This document shows positions 34,249 through 36,299 of a DNA stretch of 36,299 nt, one piece after another (the first letter of the stretch is position 1; every line of letters begins with the position of its first letter). The translations under genes were made by a program, and so were the position numbers. The stretch covers positions 1 through 36,299 of the forward strand of contig JAAWQS010000026.1 in assembly GCA_022800665.1 (NCBI GenBank). The letters run 5' to 3'. The notes under the pieces are model-generated. The model was not told the origin of the DNA, did not search any database, and worked only from the letters and a program-made list of their open reading frames with translations. Source of the DNA: Oscillospiraceae bacterium. GTDB lineage: Bacteria > Bacillota > Clostridia > Oscillospirales > Oscillospiraceae.

Positions 34249-35289
34249 ATGTATACGAACAGAGGCAGCGCGCTGCTTGCTGCCGTTTTGCTGCTGTGCT
34301 TGTTGACAGCCTGCGGGAATAAACAGGCGGCAGGCCGGTCGGAAAGCCTGTTTGCAATGGATACCTATTTCGATCTCACGATATATGATGGTCAGGCTGA
34401 AGCGGCTTTAGATGCCGCTGCGCATATGATTCGCAGGCTTGAGGACCTTTGGAGCGTAACCAGGGAGAACAGCGAACTGTATACGCTGAATCACAGCGGC
34501 GGCCTGCCTGTAGAGCTCAGCAGCGAGACGGAGGATTTGCTCGCCAGGGCGTTGGCCTTGGCGGAAGAAACCAGAGGAGCATTTGACCCGACGGTTTACC
34601 CCCTCCTGACGGCATGGGGCTTTACCACGCAAACATACCGCATCCCTGCCCAGGAGGAAATTGACGGCCTGCTGCAATACACCGGATATAGCCGTGTTCA
34701 AATGCAGGGGAACCGGGTGTCCCTTCCGGAAAAGGTACAGCTGGATTTTGGCGGGATCGCAAAGGGCTATACAGGCGGACAGCTTGCCCGTATGCTGAGA
34801 AGAGAGTACGGCGTCACATCCGCGCTGCTCAATTTGGGCGGAAACGTCCAGGCGGTGGGCAGTAAGCCGGACGGAAGCCGGTGGCGGATTGGTATCCGCG
34901 ATCCGAGAACAGGCGGCGTGCTGGGGATTTTGGAGGCGGCGGATACTGCTGTTGTTACTTCTGGCGGCTATGAGCGTCATTTTACCGGCGAGGACGGCCA
35001 GGCGTATTGTCACATTATAGACCCGGCGACTGGATATCCGGTGAAAAATGACGTGCTTTCCGTTACGGTTGTTGGCGCGGACGGCGCAGTCTGCGACGCA
35101 TTGTCTACTGCGCTCTTTGTTATGGGTGCGGATATGGCCGCTGATTACTGGCGGATACATGGGGATTTTGAGATGATTCTATTGAAAGACTGTCAAACTA
35201 TTTATATCACGGATGGTCTGGCCGGCGCTTTTTCATTGGAGCCTGGGCAGCGGCAATGGACTGTGCAAATTATTTCCAATGAAGCGTAA
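34249..35289 (+). CDS. apbE: FAD:protein FMN transferase (ApbE), lipoprotein
   Basis: 346 residues. Attaches FMN covalently to Thr/Ser of flavoproteins outside the membrane. A lipoprotein signal (hydrophobic 8-19, lipobox LTAC, Cys22) anchors it. Family motifs: MDTYFDLTIY near 52-61, FDPTVYPLLTAWGF, LDFGGIAKGYTGGQLARML, LLNLGGNVQAVG, and the C-terminal HIIDPATGYPV and CDALSTALFVMG that bind FAD and magnesium. Start 34249 has AAGGAG upstream; a TTG in frame at 34204 falls inside the hairpin and is rejected. Base composition is visibly less GC-rich than the ribosomal genes. First of a three-gene operon; its own substrate may be downstream of the window. Confidence 0.95.
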   Translation: MYTNRGSALLAAVLLLCLLTACGNKQAAGRSESLFAMDTYFDLTIYDGQAEAALDAAAHMIRRLEDLWSVTRENSELYTLNHSGGLPVELSSETEDLLARALALAEETRGAFDPTVYPLLTAWGFTTQTYRIPAQEEIDGLLQYTGYSRVQMQGNRVSLPEKVQLDFGGIAKGYTGGQLARMLRREYGVTSALLNLGGNVQAVGSKPDGSRWRIGIRDPRTGGVLGILEAADTAVVTSGGYERHFTGEDGQAYCHIIDPATGYPVKNDVLSVTVVGADGAVCDALSTALFVMGADMAADYWRIHGDFEMILLKDCQTIYITDGLAGAFSLEPGQRQWTVQIISNEA

Positions 35290-35644
35290 ATATCTGCTGA
35301 TTTTGCTTGCGGTTCTGCTTTTGGCAGGTGGAATTGCTGGGAGTATGCGGGTTTTGTCCCCACAAGAGAATACGCGGGTGGATATTTTGCAGGACGGCGC
35401 CGCGCTTTATCATCTGGATATCTCTCAGGAGGGGAACCGCACCATTTCCATAGAGTATCAAGGGCGTACAAACCTGATTGAAATTTGTGACGGTCGGATT
35501 CGCGTGGCAGAAGCAGATTGCCCTGACCAGCTGTGCGTCCAAATGGGGTGGCTGCAGAACAGCGGTCTGCCGGTTGTGTGCCTGCCGAATCGCCTGGTGA
35601 TCCAATACGCGCAGTCCCCGGATGGGCTGGATGCAATTTCATAG
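35279..35644 (+). CDS. NusG domain II-containing membrane-anchored protein
   Basis: 121 residues. One N-terminal membrane helix (about 4-20), then a small beta domain with the signature CPDQLCVQMGW (two cysteines) and VVCLPNRLVI. These NusG-II proteins occur next to Gx/HppS-I membrane proteins and ApbE in Firmicutes, and resemble EetA of the Listeria extracellular electron transfer locus. The start overlaps the apbE end by 11 bases without a good Shine-Dalgarno, so coupled translation is likely. Confidence 0.88.
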   Translation: MKRKYLLILLAVLLLAGGIAGSMRVLSPQENTRVDILQDGAALYHLDISQEGNRTISIEYQGRTNLIEICDGRIRVAEADCPDQLCVQMGWLQNSGLPVVCLPNRLVIQYAQSPDGLDAIS

Positions 35645-35655
35645 GAGCTGGAACA

Positions 35656-36162
35656 ATGCAGACTAGGCGGTTAACCAGGTTGGCTATGCTTGCGGTCATT
35701 GCGCTGACCATTTTTATCATTGAGCTCAGAATCCCGAATCCGTTTCCGATTCCAGGCGTCAAACTGGGGCTTGCCAATATTGTCACAGTATATGCAGTCT
35801 ATCGCTGCCGCGCCGGAGAAACCCTCTTGATTCTGCTGACACGTATTCTTTTAGGCGCGCTGTTCGCGGGGAATATCATGTCGCTGCTCTATAGCATGGC
35901 TGGCGGAATGCTGTGCTTTGTGGGGATGCTGTTTCTCCGCCGTGGGATTCCAGAGCGGCGTATGGTTCTTGCCAGCATCGCGGGCGCAGTTCTTCACAAT
36001 CTGGGACAGATTGCTGCTGCTGTGCTGATCACCAGGACTCCGCAGGTTTTGCTCTATTTTCCAATTCTTCTATTGACCGGCTGCCTGGCCGGTACCTTTA
36101 CCGGCCTGTGCGTACAGGCGGCCGCGCGGACCGGTTATTGGGGCCATGGTTCCGGTATTTAG
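35656..36162 (+). CDS. Gx transporter family (HppS component I-like) membrane protein
   Basis: 168 residues, about five or six membrane helices. IELRIPNPFPIPGVKLGLANIV (read as IELRIPNPFPIPG and VKLGLANIV, 22-43) is the family signature, followed by LLTRILLGALFAGN. The family is related to heptaprenyl diphosphate synthase component I and to ECF-type substrate-binding folds; the EetB protein of flavin-based electron transfer is of this type. ATG 35656 is preceded by AGGAGCTGG. The operon may end here: no gene follows in the last 137 bases. Confidence 0.88.
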   Translation: MQTRRLTRLAMLAVIALTIFIIELRIPNPFPIPGVKLGLANIVTVYAVYRCRAGETLLILLTRILLGALFAGNIMSLLYSMAGGMLCFVGMLFLRRGIPERRMVLASIAGAVLHNLGQIAAAVLITRTPQVLLYFPILLLTGCLAGTFTGLCVQAAARTGYWGHGSGI

Positions 36163-36209
36163 ATTGCCGTTGGGTATTCTATAAAAAAGGCGAAACGGTC
36201 CTAGTGGTG

Positions 36210-36299
36210 CATCCGGTCAGAAAGCGGACCAGAGGTCGGAGCGGAATTTTCGCATGGCAAGGCGGAGGACGCAGGCGGGCTGACGCCCGTCAAGGACGG
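36210..36299. repeat. Left part of a probable intergenic palindromic repeat
   Basis: The end of the window has no gene. GGAATTTTCGCATGGC (36243-36258), then GGCGGAGGACGCAGG, then the hairpin CGGGC-TGAC-GCCCG (36276-36289) followed by GTCAAGGACGG. From memory, such blocks recur in Oscillospiraceae genomes as 70-100 base elements whose far end mirrors the near end. The mirror arm would lie beyond the window. Confidence 0.4.

Overview
The window is a high-GC (about 60% by eye) segment of a Firmicutes chromosome. The gene set and style point to a gut clostridium of the Oscillospiraceae type (Flavonifractor, Oscillibacter, Lawsonibacter or Intestinimonas-like). The pointers are a zinc-type S14, an S4 without the zinc cysteines, a KOW protein between map and infA, a two-subunit iron-sulfur serine dehydratase, an acetyl-CoA synthase gene, and a PAS hybrid kinase with two receivers. 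The taxon is inferred from gene content only.

Layout. 1-3826 (+): a promoter drives a histidine-phosphatase/GNAT fusion and a YgiQ-type radical SAM protein, followed by a small ribbon-helix-helix protein and RNase HI. 4042-4977 (-): thioredoxin reductase, divergent from 5153-7282 (+), an intact acetyl-CoA synthase (AcsB) with every A-cluster cysteine but no Wood-Ljungdahl partner in the window. 7283-7728: a hairpin-rich non-coding block. 7729-9305 (-): a 57-residue YtxH-like protein, then an uncharacterised gene translationally coupled to a lipoprotein nuclease. 9526-15891 (-): one promoter-to-terminator unit encoding a hybrid histidine kinase, a GH13 glucosidase, a HELAH metallopeptidase and an AraC regulator. 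15979-17740 (-): sdaAB-sdaAA, L-serine dehydratase, with its own promoter.

17842-34104 (+): the complete fused S10-spc-alpha ribosomal supercluster, 32 genes from rpsJ to rplQ, including secY, adk, map, a KOW protein, infA (TTG start), rpmJ and rpoA. It starts at a consensus promoter with a leader of about 300 nt and ends at a strong intrinsic terminator. Two further structured gaps (rpsJ-rplC and S14-S8) look like candidate regulatory RNA. Protein oddities are repeat-bearing C-terminal tails on L3 and S3.

34134-36162 (+): promoter, an immediate terminator-like hairpin, then apbE (flavinyltransferase lipoprotein), a NusG-domain-II protein and a Gx/HppS-I-like membrane protein. This trio is associated with flavinylated or extracellular electron transfer. 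The last 137 bases look like the left part of an intergenic palindromic repeat. I saw no tRNA, rRNA, CRISPR array, prophage or intact insertion sequence.
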